A stretch of 40,822 nt of DNA from DASPJR01 sp035628505 (GCA_035628505.1 DASPJR010000218.1:1-40822), one strand, 5' to 3'. Numbered from the stretch's first letter, positions 29,925 through 39,635 are shown. The notes: generated from the sequence alone by a model not told the origin. Program-made: numbers and translations.

Positions 29925-30884
29925 CTAATGAATCCCGTGCGTCGTCAGGTAGCGTTCCACTTCCAGCGCGGCCTTGCAGCCCATGCCGGCGGCGGTGATG
30001 GCCTGGCGATAGCGGCGGTCGTGGCAGTCGCCCGCGGCGAAGACACCGGGGACACTCGTCTCCTGCTTGTCGTTGCAGATGATGTAGCCTTCGTGGTCCA
30101 TCTCAAGCTGGCCCTTGAGAATGCCAGTCGTGGGGATGTGGCCGATCGCGACGAACACGGCCGCGACGTCGAGGGTCTTAGTCGATCCATCTTTTACATT
30201 CTTCAAGCGCACGCCGGTGACGACCGGAAGCTTCTTTGTGGTGTCGCCGAGAATCTCGTCGACGACCTGGTTGAGCTCCCATTTGATCACCGGGTTGGCC
30301 TTCGCGCGTTCAATCATGATCTTGGATGCGCGGAACTCTTCACGACGATGAATTACTGTCACTGACGAACACAGCTTGGCAAGATAGTTGGCTTCTTCCA
30401 TCGCGCTGTCGCCGCCGCCGACCACGACCACGGGCATCTTGCGGTAGAAGCTTCCGTCGCAGACCGCGCAGCTCGTCACGCCGCTTCCTTTAGGTGGCGA
30501 AAACTGCGCTTCTCCCGGCAGGCCCAGCCAACGCGGTGATGCGCCCGTTGCGAAGATCAGAGTATGTGTCAGGAGCTTTTTGCCACCGCCATAAGTGATC
30601 GCGATCGGCTTCGACTTGGTGTCAATTGTTTCAGCGCCCTCGTAAATGAGCTCGGCGCCGCAGTGCTTGGCCTGCTCCATCATTTCAAACATCAGCTCAG
30701 GACCGTTAATGCCTTTTTTAAAGCCGGGAAAATTTTCAACTTCGGACGTCTTGGTCAGCTGTCCGCCGGGAGTTCCCCCGCACAGCACGACGGGCTTGAG
30801 ATTGGCGCGTGCGGCGTAAATGGCGGCGGTCAAGCCTGCCGGTCCTGAACCGATGATCACTGTACTCAGTATGTCACTTGCCAT
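29925..30884 (-). CDS. trxB: thioredoxin reductase
   Basis: A 319-residue low-molecular-weight thioredoxin reductase. The FAD loop is IIGSGPAGLTAAIYAARA (10-27), the redox-active CAVC is C139/C142, the NADPH loop is VVGGGDSAMEEA, and the second FAD motif is GVFAAGDCHD near the C-terminus. It uses NADPH to keep thioredoxin reduced in the cytoplasm. The length is normal and all key residues are present. No thioredoxin gene is adjacent. Repeat R2 lies downstream between it and the synthase. Confidence 0.97.
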   Translation of the reverse strand: MASDILSTVIIGSGPAGLTAAIYAARANLKPVVLCGGTPGGQLTKTSEVENFPGFKKGINGPELMFEMMEQAKHCGAELIYEGAETIDTKSKPIAITYGGGKKLLTHTLIFATGASPRWLGLPGEAQFSPPKGSGVTSCAVCDGSFYRKMPVVVVGGGDSAMEEANYLAKLCSSVTVIHRREEFRASKIMIERAKANPVIKWELNQVVDEILGDTTKKLPVVTGVRLKNVKDGSTKTLDVAAVFVAIGHIPTTGILKGQLEMDHEGYIICNDKQETSVPGVFAAGDCHDRRYRQAITAAGMGCKAALEVERYLTTHGIH

Positions 30885-31111
30885 GGTTTATCCTGTCTTC
30901 CCATTGAAAAATGTGAATCACTCTGCGTATTTTAAAGAACAGGCGGGTAAACGTAAAACGAAGATTGCGCTTCAAACAGGAATGCGTCGCGGAGAAGCCA
31001 ATATAGCGTTGGTCTCGTATTTGCCGGTTTAAGTTTGCTCTTGCAAACAGCCAGATTATGTGGAAGAGCGCGCCAGTATTGAGCAACTACGAAGTAATCG
31101 TAAAGGCAGAG

Positions 31112-31297
31112 ATGAGTAAACCAGAACGCCAACTTTTCATTTTGAAAGCCAAGCGCGATCTGCTCATCACGCAGTTGTGCGATTCAACCACGACTGGACA
31201 ACGGCTGGCTCTGCTTGAGCGTGTCAGAGAGCTCGGGCGTGAAATCGAGTACATGGAAACCGTCCTCTGCCGCACGCAAGTCGAAGTCGAATCATAA
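31112..31297 (+). CDS. short coiled-coil protein, unknown function
   Basis: A 61-residue helical protein starting at ATG 31112 (MSKPERQLF); an in-frame ATG at 31058 would add 18 residues. AAAGGCAGAG precedes the chosen start. The sequence is amphipathic, with heptad-like LERVRELGREIEYMETVL, so it probably forms a coiled coil. It ends 7 bp before the stop of the convergent DUF4159 gene. No family recognised; small size keeps confidence modest. Confidence 0.45.
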   Translation: MSKPERQLFILKAKRDLLITQLCDSTTTGQRLALLERVRELGREIEYMETVLCRTQVEVES

Positions 31298-31304
31298 CAT
31301 CTGA

Positions 31305-33488
31305 TCAATGCGACAAGGCGTAATGTATCGCGTTCACCGCGATGTTGTACGCGTGCGTGCCGCTGACGCCCATGCAGTTGGCGCAGGTGTGCCCCTGGAG
31401 TTCGCAGCCCAGATTGAAGCGGCTGTAAAAAATCTGCAGCCGTCCATCGGGCGCACTGATGCCTTCAAGCTGCGGCGCTGCGGCGAGCGCCGGAAAGAGC
31501 TTCAGCACCGCGGGCTTGTAGTCGATTTTCTCCAGATTGAACGGCTGCTGCATGACGCTGTGTGACGCGGGCAGCGGCGCGAGCGGGCGATCAGGATAAA
31601 GCTGCTCACAGAGTCTTCGGAAGGCCACGTCGAACTCCACTTTTCCGCAGCACGGATCGGCCAGCAGAAAACCGCCGCGATCCAGGTACGTGCGCAGCGC
31701 GTCGACCTGCGAAGGCGAATACAGGAAGCCGCGGTGGCCAGTCAAGTAAAGCAGCGGGAAATCGCCAAGCTCATCGGTCCCCAGGATGACCTGGCGCTTG
31801 GCCACTTCGCCCTGCATGCCGATTTCTTTTTTCAGCGTCTGGGCCAGATTGGGAATCGCTGACGGATCGGGGTTCCAGTCGCCCGTGTGATGCAGCTGCC
31901 CAATGATCAGTGCGTTGCGCTGTGTCGTTCCGCTCGGCAGTTTTCCAATGATCAAGTCATTGTCGAGCTTGTCTTTGAGCTTCTTGAAATTCAACGCATA
32001 GGCGATCATGTTCACGCCCAGGTGCTTCGATTCGAGCCCCGCCAGACAGAGCTTGTCCTTGCAGCCCTTGCATCCGCCCCACGCGCAGCAGATATCGTGC
32101 GGCGCGTACAGCACGGCCGTCCGGCAGCCGGTGTTGAGTCCCTCGATCATGAACGCATTAGGCAGCGTGATGCGATGGTGCAGGTTGAAAACTTCGTGGC
32201 TCATCGGCAGCTTTTCAAACGCCGCGTCCGGAAACATCTCGCTCATTTCGTTCCGGAAACTTTTGTCGAATTCGCCCGTCGCGCAGCAGTTTGACGCGAA
32301 GACAAACCCGCCCTGGTCGACGAAGGTTTTGATTGCTTCACGCGTGGCCTTGTCGAACGAGAATGCTCTGCGGCCCTGCAGGTAGAGGATTGGAGCTGCA
32401 GAGAGCGTCGCCACGTCAGCCTTGGTGCTGACAATCTGCGTGCTCATGGGGAGCTTCAGATCGCGGCTGGCCTGCTCAACAAGGTCTTTGGCATCGTACG
32501 GATCGGTGTTCCAGTCGCCGTTGTACATCAGCTTCTGCATGACCACCGGCTCGCGGCCTTTTCCGAGGAACAGCAGCGCGAACTCGGTGCCCAGCAGCCC
32601 GCCGCGCTGCCAGGAACCATCCAGCGCCTGCATCCGCACGAGGTACTCGGCGCCTTCGCGGTACCAATCGCGCCCGCCGATGTACTTCTGTCCGGTCAGC
32701 ACGCCGATGCGCTCAAGCGCATAAAGGTAGTAATAATGGTAGCCGCCGTGATTGGGATTTTCTTTGACCGTGAAGCGGTCGCCCAGCCATTTCATGGCCT
32801 TCTGCATCGCTTCATCGTTGGGCACCGCGCCGCAGACGGGACTCTCCTTATAGTTCTGCTCGTTAGTGATGAACAGGCTTGAGACTCCTGCCGTTGTCAT
32901 GCTGCCGTAACTGGACTTTGAGCCCGGCGTGTAGCCCCAGCCGCCGTCGGCGTTCTGCCCTTGCTCGAGATAGCGCCGCGCTTTTTTGAAGCAGTCCGCC
33001 GGAACGTCGATGCCCATATCGCGTGCGCACTTCAGGCCCAGCAGTGCGAACTGCGTGCGGCTGAAATCGCCCCAGCCGCCATCGGCGTTCTGGTAGCTGC
33101 GCAGATACATCGTCTGGCGTTCGGCCACGCGGCGGTGAGCCGGATCCTTGAGCATCGCCAGGAGCATGTTGACCAGTCCGCACTGGTAGGATCCCTGGTA
33201 CTGGCCGCCGGTCGCATCCGACTGCCGCAGGATGGATTCGATGGCATTCTCGACGTCCGGATGGTTGCGCGGCACGCCCGCATTGAGCAGGGCCATCACA
33301 CAGACAACGCGGTAGCCGAGGTTGGAGCTCTGACGGTAAGCCGGCAGGTTGCGCAGGGCAGCTTCGGCGCCCGCTTTTAGCGCGTTTTCGACCTGCGCCG
33401 CCGTGACGCCTTCTCCGGCGCTCAGCTGGAAAGCGAGAGCCGGGATCAACAGTACGGCTGAAAGAATGCTTTTGCGCAGCGTGATCAT
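31305..33488 (-). CDS. exported terpene-cyclase-fold repeat protein with two DUF4159 domains
   Basis: A 727-residue secreted protein starting at ATG 33488, where a signal peptide begins (MITLRKSILSAVLLIPALAFQ). Upstream codons of the open frame come from repeat R3. Residues about 25-310 are alpha-toroid repeats of the prenyltransferase/squalene-cyclase fold, with NADGGWG twice (134-140, 179-185), but the cyclase DxDD acid is not seen. Two tandem DUF4159-like domains follow (about 313-520 and 530-727), sharing GDWN-DP, the CC pair (SNCCATGEFD; DPCCGKVEFD) and cysteine-rich ends (CCAWGGCKGCKDKLC; GHTCANCMG). DUF4159 is a flavodoxin-like extracytoplasmic domain often encoded beside MoxR/VWA genes. 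Function unknown; ligand or metal binding is an inference. Confidence 0.85.
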   Translation of the reverse strand: MITLRKSILSAVLLIPALAFQLSAGEGVTAAQVENALKAGAEAALRNLPAYRQSSNLGYRVVCVMALLNAGVPRNHPDVENAIESILRQSDATGGQYQGSYQCGLVNMLLAMLKDPAHRRVAERQTMYLRSYQNADGGWGDFSRTQFALLGLKCARDMGIDVPADCFKKARRYLEQGQNADGGWGYTPGSKSSYGSMTTAGVSSLFITNEQNYKESPVCGAVPNDEAMQKAMKWLGDRFTVKENPNHGGYHYYYLYALERIGVLTGQKYIGGRDWYREGAEYLVRMQALDGSWQRGGLLGTEFALLFLGKGREPVVMQKLMYNGDWNTDPYDAKDLVEQASRDLKLPMSTQIVSTKADVATLSAAPILYLQGRRAFSFDKATREAIKTFVDQGGFVFASNCCATGEFDKSFRNEMSEMFPDAAFEKLPMSHEVFNLHHRITLPNAFMIEGLNTGCRTAVLYAPHDICCAWGGCKGCKDKLCLAGLESKHLGVNMIAYALNFKKLKDKLDNDLIIGKLPSGTTQRNALIIGQLHHTGDWNPDPSAIPNLAQTLKKEIGMQGEVAKRQVILGTDELGDFPLLYLTGHRGFLYSPSQVDALRTYLDRGGFLLADPCCGKVEFDVAFRRLCEQLYPDRPLAPLPASHSVMQQPFNLEKIDYKPAVLKLFPALAAAPQLEGISAPDGRLQIFYSRFNLGCELQGHTCANCMGVSGTHAYNIAVNAIHYALSH

Positions 33489-33540
33489 CACGTCGATTAG
33501 ACTGCCCTGAAGAGCCAAAAGCTGCCAGAAAACCGTGATT

Positions 33541-33676
33541 CCTTCTCCCCTCCGGGGAGAAGGCCGACGTGAGCGGAGCGAACGCGGGATGAGGGGTAAC
33601 CGCCTCTTGCAAGAAACGCCCACCCCTCACCCGGCACTCGCTGCGCTCGTGTCCGCCCTCTCCCAAAGGGAGAGGG
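33541..33676. repeat. composite palindromic repeat, copy R3
   Basis: A close relative of R1: CCTTCTCC-CCTCC-GGGGAGAAGG at the left, GATGAGGGGT against ACCCCTCACCC in the centre, and CCCTCTCC-CAAA-GGGAGAGGG at the right. It is preceded by ATT. It lies in the gap between the divergent DUF4159 and zinc-ribbon genes. Confidence 0.85.
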
Positions 33677-33752
33677 AAACGCGGTTTCACCGTTGCCCGG
33701 CTAGCTCGAACGGTTAAAACCTTCCGCCGGGCTCTGGAGTTCATCATACCTC

Positions 33753-34493
33753 ATGGAAGGCGCCAGGCGCTGCGAAGATTGCCGCCGCATCATCAAGGGC
33801 GTGGCCGGAGATTCCTGCCCCTACTGCGGCGGTAGCCACCTTGTGGCTGTGGCGATAGCCCCTCCGGTAACGCCGCTGCGGCATGGTTCGGTGCTGACGG
33901 CGGTGATCACTTTCTGCCTGGGCCTGAGCCTGCTGCGAGTGGTGCTGGTGGCGCTCGGGTCGAAGTCCTTCGCTTCGCCTGCTTACGGAGACATGCTCTG
34001 GCAGCTTCAGCTGCTTACTGCCTTCGGCGCGCTCGTCTATATCGTGCTGCGCCGCAGCGAAGGCGATTTCCGCGCACTGTTTCTGGTGAGCCTGGCTCTA
34101 TTCGTCGGCACGGAAGTCACTGCCGCGCTGGCGCGTGACCACGGCCTGCTGTCGCTCAGCCGTCTGTCGACGCTGCTGAATATGGGGCTGTTCATCTTCA
34201 GTGTCATGACGTTCACGGCTGCCATACCTGACCTGCGGCGGCCGGACCGCTACCGAGTCTGCCTGTTGATTGCGCTGACCGGATTCCTTTTTCTCTCCGC
34301 CCTGCGCACGTTTTTTCAGGTCAAAAGCCGCGAATTTGATGAGCGCGCCAGCAGCACGGGGATCGTCGTGCTAGCCGCGGTCCTGCTGTGCGTGGGTGTC
34401 ATGCTCATCAAGCGCGAGTTCTCCGGCCGCACGGCGCCAGCCCCCGCTGCACAGCCTGCAGAGGCGGAAGCTGAATCGATCAAGAGCTCCTGA
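33753..34493 (+). CDS. zinc-ribbon membrane protein of unknown function
   Basis: A 246-residue protein. The N-terminus has a zinc ribbon with cysteines 7, 10, 22 and 25 (CEDC..CPYC), followed by about six hydrophobic helices (roughly 45-68, 82-98, 107-125, 138-158, 168-188, 202-222). The C-terminus is an Ala/Pro/Glu-rich tail. The ribbon would be cytoplasmic. I do not recognise a specific family. It is divergent from the DUF4159 gene and upstream of the cytochrome protein by about 200 bp. Confidence 0.75.
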   Translation: MEGARRCEDCRRIIKGVAGDSCPYCGGSHLVAVAIAPPVTPLRHGSVLTAVITFCLGLSLLRVVLVALGSKSFASPAYGDMLWQLQLLTAFGALVYIVLRRSEGDFRALFLVSLALFVGTEVTAALARDHGLLSLSRLSTLLNMGLFIFSVMTFTAAIPDLRRPDRYRVCLLIALTGFLFLSALRTFFQVKSREFDERASSTGIVVLAAVLLCVGVMLIKREFSGRTAPAPAAQPAEAEAESIKSS

Positions 34494-34702
34494 ATTCAGG
34501 CCGCCACGCCCATCCACGGCGTTGCGCAAAACGACAAGCAAAATTCGTAAAATGCGAATCCCTGCCAAGGCATTGCACAGGGTATGAAGTGACAGAGGAT
34601 TGCTTTGGCAAGCGAACGCGGGTTTGCGAATGTCAGCCACAGCCGCTACGCTTAACAAAACAAGGCATCTTCCAGTCGTCAGACTCCGGCGGGCACAGAA
34701 CG

Positions 34703-37700
34703 ATGCGGCTGAACCAGGCACTCACGCTCTACCTTCTGCTCACGCTTTCTGCCGTGTGCCGCGCCGAAGCGGACGCAGCCGCCATCGAACATTTTGAAAA
34801 GAAAGTCCGGCCGGTGCTGGTTGAGCACTGCTATTCCTGCCATTCAAAAGAGTCAAAGAAGCTTAAGGCCAAGCTGCGTGTCGACGCGCTCGACGCGCTT
34901 CTTTCCGGCGGCGAGAGCGGACCGGCGGTTGTTCCCGGCAAGCCTGAGAAAAGCCTCCTGATCGAGGCCGTCAGCTACAAGAACACTGAAATGCAGATGC
35001 CGCCGAAGAGCAAGCTCTCCGACCAGCAGATTGCGGATATGACCGAGTGGGTTCGCCAGGGCGCGCCGTGGCCGGGCGGATCGGGCACCGCATCCGTGAA
35101 GCATGACGACGGCTTCAATATCGAGACACGCAAGGCCGAGCACTGGTCGTGGGCGCCGGTGAAAAAGCAGACGCCGCCAGCCGTGAAGAACACAGCCTGG
35201 CCCAAAAGTCCGATCGACAATTTCGTTCTCGCGAAGCTTGAAGAGAAAAATCTTCCACCTGCGCCGCCGGCAGACAAGCGCACGCTGCTGCGCCGAGCGC
35301 ATTACACGATTACCGGCCTGCCGCCAGTGCCGGAGCAGATCGAAGCGTTTTTAAAGGACAATTCACCGAACGCATTTGAGAAAGTGATCGACCAGCTGCT
35401 GTCGGCGCCGCAATTTGGAGAACGCTGGGGCCGGCACTGGCTTGACCTGATGCGCTACGCGGACTCGCGCGGCCACGAATTCGATTTCGCCATTCCCAAT
35501 GCGTTCCAGTACCGCGATTACGTTATCCGCGCGCTCAACGCCGATCTGCCGTACGACCAGTTCGTGCGCGAACATCTCGCCGGCGATCTGCTGCCTGAGC
35601 CGCGCATGAATCCGGCCGAAGGCTTCAACGAATCAATCATTGGCACGGCGTTCTGGTTCCTGGGCGAAGGCGTGCATTCGCCCGTCGACATCCGCCTTGA
35701 TGAGGCCGAGCGCTTCGACAACATGGTCGATGTGATGTGCAAGTCGTTCCTCGGCTTGACCGTCGCGTGCGCGCGCTGCCACGATCACAAATTCGATGCG
35801 ATCAGCACGAAAGACTACTACCGCCTCTTCGGTTTCCTGCAGAGCAGCAATTACCGCCTCGCGCGCTTCGACACGCTCGACCACAACAAGAAGGTTGCGG
35901 CGGAACTCTGGAAATTCCGCGCCGAACAGCAGCCCGCCGTGGCGAAAGCGCTCGCGGCATCGCTGCGCCCGGCGGTCGAGAAGATCCCGGATTATCTGCT
36001 GGCCAGCCGCGAAGCCGTGCTTGCCGCGCCTGAAGCATTCGCGCCGGCGAAAAACGCGAAGCCGAAAGAGACGCCGACTCTCTCAGCGGAAGCAAAGAAG
36101 CAGATCGAGGCGGTGGCGAAATCAAGAAACCTCGATGCGGCGACATTGGAGAAGTGGCTCCTTCATCTGCGCGGCGATGCGAAGCAGCCCGGCGACGTGC
36201 TGCACGCCTGGAGCAAGTTTGCTCTGGACGTGAAAGCCACGGATCTGACGCGCGTTTCCGAATTCTTCAAGCAGGCCGAAGCAGCGAAGCAGCAGACCGC
36301 TGACGCGCTGAAAAACCTCGAAATTATCCAGGATTATGCTTCAGCCGACGACTGGCTTCCCGATGACGTCTCCTTTGCGGGAGCTCCGCGCAAAAGAGGC
36401 GAGCTGATCTTTGGAGGCAATGCGGCGAATCCGGTGGAACGCATCGCTGAGATTGCCGCCGCCGAGTTCGATCCGACCTTCGACGGCTACAAGCTTGCGG
36501 CGAACGCGAGCAACGACCCGGTCGGGCTCGCCTACATGCGCGCAGGGAAAACGCTGCGCACGCGCACGTTCACCATTAAAGGAGAGCGCGTTTTCTTCCT
36601 GGTGCGCGGAAACGGGCGGGCGTACGCCGCCGTCGATTCGCATGCGCTGATAAACGGACCGCTGCACGGCAAGGTGCTTCACAATATCGAGCCGCGCGGA
36701 AGTGCGTGGAACTGGCAGAGCGTCGAGCTGCGCGACTACAAGGATCATCGCGCGCACCTGGAGTTCACTGCCGAGAGCCCCGACTTTGCCGTCGCTCTCG
36801 TCGCGCAGGGCGCATCGGCTCCCCCGGTGACGCCTTTCATCTCGCCCGTGTTCAATGCGCCGGGATCGTTCGAATCGCTCGCCAAAGCCTACGGCTCGCT
36901 TTTCGCCGGCGTTCTGCCAAAACTTGAAAGCGGCCAGTTGAGTGGCGACGATGCGGTGCTCGCCAACTGGCTCGTCTCGCATCGCGTTCTCGTTCCCCAG
37001 GAAACGAATGAGGGATTAAAATCGTTCGGCGAGGCGCAGGCGAAGATCACTTCCAGGATAAAACTCGAATCACGCCTGACGATGGCGATGATGGACGGCA
37101 CGCCCGAAGACGAGTACGTCATGATCCGCGGAAGCTGGAAGAAGCCTGGCGAGATCGCTCCGCGTGGTCTGCTCGAAGGCCTCGCCGGCAAGGAGCCGCT
37201 GAAAATTGCGCGCGGCAGCGGCCGCCTGGAGCTCGCACAGCAGCTGACTTCCGCCAGCAATCCGTTCTTCACGCGTGTGATGGCTAACCGCGTCTGGCAC
37301 CTCGTCATCGGGCGCGGCATCGTTCCGTCAGTCGATAATTTCGGCGTTCTCGGCGACAAACCCACGCATCCGGAGCTGCTCGACTACCTGGCTGATCAGT
37401 TCGTCGCCAATGGCATGTCGATTAAGAAGCTGATCCGATCGATCATGCTCTCGTCGACGTACCAGATGTCGAGCGCGCTGTCTGCTGCGGCTGCGCCGGT
37501 CGATCCGGATAACGTCCTGCTGCACCGCATGCACGTCAAACGCCTCGAAGGCGAAGCCATCCGCGACAGCATTCTGCAGATTTCCGGAAAGCTCAGTCCG
37601 CAGATGTACGGCCCGAGCGTCCCGATCTTCCTCACCGATTTTATGCAGGGCCGCGGCCGGCCGCAGAGCGGTCCTCTTGACGGCAATGGCAGGCGAAGCA

Positions 37701-38089
37701 TTTACCTGGGCATTCAGCGCAATTTCCTCTCGCCGATGATGCTCGCCTTCGACACGCCCATTCCGTTCAACACCATGGGCAAGCGCGCGCAGTCCAACGT
37801 ACCAGCGCAGGCGTTGATCCTGATGAACGATCCATTTGTGATTCAGCAGGCGGAGCTGTGGGCCAAGCGCGTGATTGCCGAGAGCGCATCGCCCGAGCAC
37901 CGCATCACCCGCATGTACGTCGCAGCCTTTGCCAGGCCGCCCACTGACAAAGAAATGATCGCCGCGCGCGCGTTCCTCGAGCAGCAGGCAAAGGAGCTGG
38001 CGGCCAAGGACGGCATGAACGACGCGCGCGTGTGGGCCGACCTGGCGCACGTGCTGATCAATACGAAGGAATTCATTTTTGTGAACTAA
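34703..38089 (+). CDS. exported planctomycete cytochrome c / DUF1549 / DUF1553 protein (PSD1 family)
   Basis: An 1128-residue secreted protein. ATG 34703 is chosen because a signal peptide follows at once (NQALTLYLLLTLSAVCRA); a GTG at 34589 would add 38 hydrophilic residues. Domains in order: planctomycete-type cytochrome c with CYSCH (43-47) and a later methionine-containing QMPPKSKLS; DUF1549 (about 165-380) with RWGRHWLDLMRYADS and a second CARCH (356-360); a middle beta-rich segment (about 580-730); DUF1553 (about 830-1110) with NPFFTRVMANRVWHL and PTHPELLDYLA. The family is abundant in Planctomycetes and is thought to take part in extracytoplasmic polymer breakdown or redox work. It forms a pair with the DUF1501 gene downstream. 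Confidence 0.94.
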   Translation: MRLNQALTLYLLLTLSAVCRAEADAAAIEHFEKKVRPVLVEHCYSCHSKESKKLKAKLRVDALDALLSGGESGPAVVPGKPEKSLLIEAVSYKNTEMQMPPKSKLSDQQIADMTEWVRQGAPWPGGSGTASVKHDDGFNIETRKAEHWSWAPVKKQTPPAVKNTAWPKSPIDNFVLAKLEEKNLPPAPPADKRTLLRRAHYTITGLPPVPEQIEAFLKDNSPNAFEKVIDQLLSAPQFGERWGRHWLDLMRYADSRGHEFDFAIPNAFQYRDYVIRALNADLPYDQFVREHLAGDLLPEPRMNPAEGFNESIIGTAFWFLGEGVHSPVDIRLDEAERFDNMVDVMCKSFLGLTVACARCHDHKFDAISTKDYYRLFGFLQSSNYRLARFDTLDHNKKVAAELWKFRAEQQPAVAKALAASLRPAVEKIPDYLLASREAVLAAPEAFAPAKNAKPKETPTLSAEAKKQIEAVAKSRNLDAATLEKWLLHLRGDAKQPGDVLHAWSKFALDVKATDLTRVSEFFKQAEAAKQQTADALKNLEIIQDYASADDWLPDDVSFAGAPRKRGELIFGGNAANPVERIAEIAAAEFDPTFDGYKLAANASNDPVGLAYMRAGKTLRTRTFTIKGERVFFLVRGNGRAYAAVDSHALINGPLHGKVLHNIEPRGSAWNWQSVELRDYKDHRAHLEFTAESPDFAVALVAQGASAPPVTPFISPVFNAPGSFESLAKAYGSLFAGVLPKLESGQLSGDDAVLANWLVSHRVLVPQETNEGLKSFGEAQAKITSRIKLESRLTMAMMDGTPEDEYVMIRGSWKKPGEIAPRGLLEGLAGKEPLKIARGSGRLELAQQLTSASNPFFTRVMANRVWHLVIGRGIVPSVDNFGVLGDKPTHPELLDYLADQFVANGMSIKKLIRSIMLSSTYQMSSALSAAAAPVDPDNVLLHRMHVKRLEGEAIRDSILQISGKLSPQMYGPSVPIFLTDFMQGRGRPQSGPLDGNGRRSIYLGIQRNFLSPMMLAFDTPIPFNTMGKRAQSNVPAQALILMNDPFVIQQAELWAKRVIAESASPEHRITRMYVAAFARPPTDKEMIAARAFLEQQAKELAAKDGMNDARVWADLAHVLINTKEFIFVN

Positions 38090-38091
38090 CC

Positions 38092-38181
38092 AGGGGTCCA
38101 GCGTCCAAGGTTCAGGGGCAAGCGTGAATACAGATGAACGCAGATCGAAATACCCTGAACCCTAGACCCTGAACCCTTGCA
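38092..38181. repeat. intergenic repeat built on GGTTCAGGG / CCCTGAACC words
   Basis: AAGGTTCAGGGGCAAG (about 38107-38122) pairs with CCCTGAACC copies at 38153-38161 and 38168-38176. The right half has the phrase ACCCTGAACCCTAGACCCTGAACCC. It occupies most of the gap between the PSD1 and DUF1501 genes. Confidence 0.75.
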
Positions 38182-38204
38182 ACGCTGTTCGAAGAGGTAC
38201 ACCC

Positions 38205-39635
38205 ATGCACTGTAAACGTTATCAGCAGCCACCGATGTCCAGGCGCTCAATGCTTTCGCGCTGCGGGATGGGTTTTGGCGCGCTTGCGCTGCAGGCCCTG
38301 CTGGGTGATTGGGCGAAGGCCGACCAGCCTGCTCCGAAAAACTCGCCGCTGGCGCCGCGCAAACCGCATTACGCGCCGAAAGTGAAGAGCGTCATTTTCC
38401 TCTACATGGACGGCGGCGTCTCGCAAGTGGACTCGTTCGACCCCAAGCCCCTGCTGCAGAAAGAAAACGGCCAGCCCTTCAAGATGAAGATGGAGCCCAC
38501 GCAGTTCAACAATAACGGCAACACGCTGGGCAGCCCGTGGAAATTCAAGCAGTATGGCCAGAGCGGCATTCCGGTCAGCGATCTGTTCCCCTTCACGGCC
38601 GAATGCGTGGATGACCTCGCCGTGATCCGCTCGATGACGTCGCTCTTTTCTGAGCACACGAACGCGAATTATTTTCTGCACACCGGATCGGGACTGCAGG
38701 GCCGGCCCAGCATGGGCGCGTGGACGTCGTACGGCCTGGGCAGCGAATGTCAGAATCTGCCCGGCTTCATCGTGCTGAACGGCGGACTGATCCCGCCGGG
38801 CGGACTCGACTGTTTCAACAGCGGCTTCCTGCCCGCCAGCTACCAGGGATCGATCTTCCGCGCGGGCGCGCATCCGGTGGCGAACATCACACCGAAGGAA
38901 GCGCGGCCGGAACTGCAGCGCAACAAACTGGAGCTGATGAAGCAGCTCGATAACTCCTTAATGGAGCGCGCCGGCCGCCACGACCAGCTCGAATCGGCGA
39001 TCGCCAATTACGAGATCGCCTACGCGATGCAGTCGTCCGTGCCCGATTTGATGGACATCCAGGGCGAATCGGAAGCGACGAAGAAACTCTACGGCCTCGA
39101 CGCGCAGTTCCCGCACACGAAAACGTTCGGGCTGCAGTGCCTTGTTGCCCGGCGCCTGGTCGAACGCGGTGTGCGCTTTATTGAGTTGACCTGCCCGGCC
39201 GCCGGCGGTGACCGCTGGGATCAGCACGGCGGCTTGAAGGCCGGCCACGAAGCCAACGCGCGCGCCGTCGATCAGCCCATCGCCGGATTGCTTAAAGATC
39301 TCAAGTCGCGCGGCCTGCTGCAGCAGACGCTGGTGCTCTGGTCAGGCGAGTTCGGCCGCACGCCGTTCGCTCAGGGCAGCGACGGCCGCGATCACAACCC
39401 CTTCGGCTTCTCCTGCTGGCTCGCCGGCGGCGGCATCAAAGGCGGCACGATTTACGGCGCGACCGACGAATACGGTTACAAGGCCGTCGAAAATAAAGTT
39501 CAGATGCATGACCTGCACGCGACGATGCTGCACCTGCTCGGCATGGATCACAAGAAGCTCACCTTCCGCTGGGGCGGACGCGACATGCGCCTGACGGACG
39601 TGCACGGCGAACTGATCGAGAAGATTCTGGCGTGA
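38205..39635 (+). CDS. Tat-exported DUF1501 protein
   Basis: A 476-residue protein of the DUF1501 family (sulfatase/alkaline-phosphatase-like fold). A twin-arginine signal lies at the N-terminus (MSRRSMLSRCGMGFGALALQA, R13-R14), predicting export in folded form. Family motifs include SVIFLYMDGGVSQVDSFDPKP, HTGSGLQGRPSMGAWTSYGLG, LVLWSGEFGRTPFAQGSDGRDHN and MLHLLGMDHKKLTFRWGGRD. It is almost always encoded next to a DUF1549/DUF1553 gene, as here (about 115 bp downstream). The enzymatic activity of the pair is not established. Confidence 0.95.
   Translation: MHCKRYQQPPMSRRSMLSRCGMGFGALALQALLGDWAKADQPAPKNSPLAPRKPHYAPKVKSVIFLYMDGGVSQVDSFDPKPLLQKENGQPFKMKMEPTQFNNNGNTLGSPWKFKQYGQSGIPVSDLFPFTAECVDDLAVIRSMTSLFSEHTNANYFLHTGSGLQGRPSMGAWTSYGLGSECQNLPGFIVLNGGLIPPGGLDCFNSGFLPASYQGSIFRAGAHPVANITPKEARPELQRNKLELMKQLDNSLMERAGRHDQLESAIANYEIAYAMQSSVPDLMDIQGESEATKKLYGLDAQFPHTKTFGLQCLVARRLVERGVRFIELTCPAAGGDRWDQHGGLKAGHEANARAVDQPIAGLLKDLKSRGLLQQTLVLWSGEFGRTPFAQGSDGRDHNPFGFSCWLAGGGIKGGTIYGATDEYGYKAVENKVQMHDLHATMLHLLGMDHKKLTFRWGGRDMRLTDVHGELIEKILA

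Noticed and set aside
33489..33623. N-terminal extension of the DUF4159 protein
   Set aside because: Its codons derive from palindromic repeat R3, and a clear signal peptide begins at ATG 33488.
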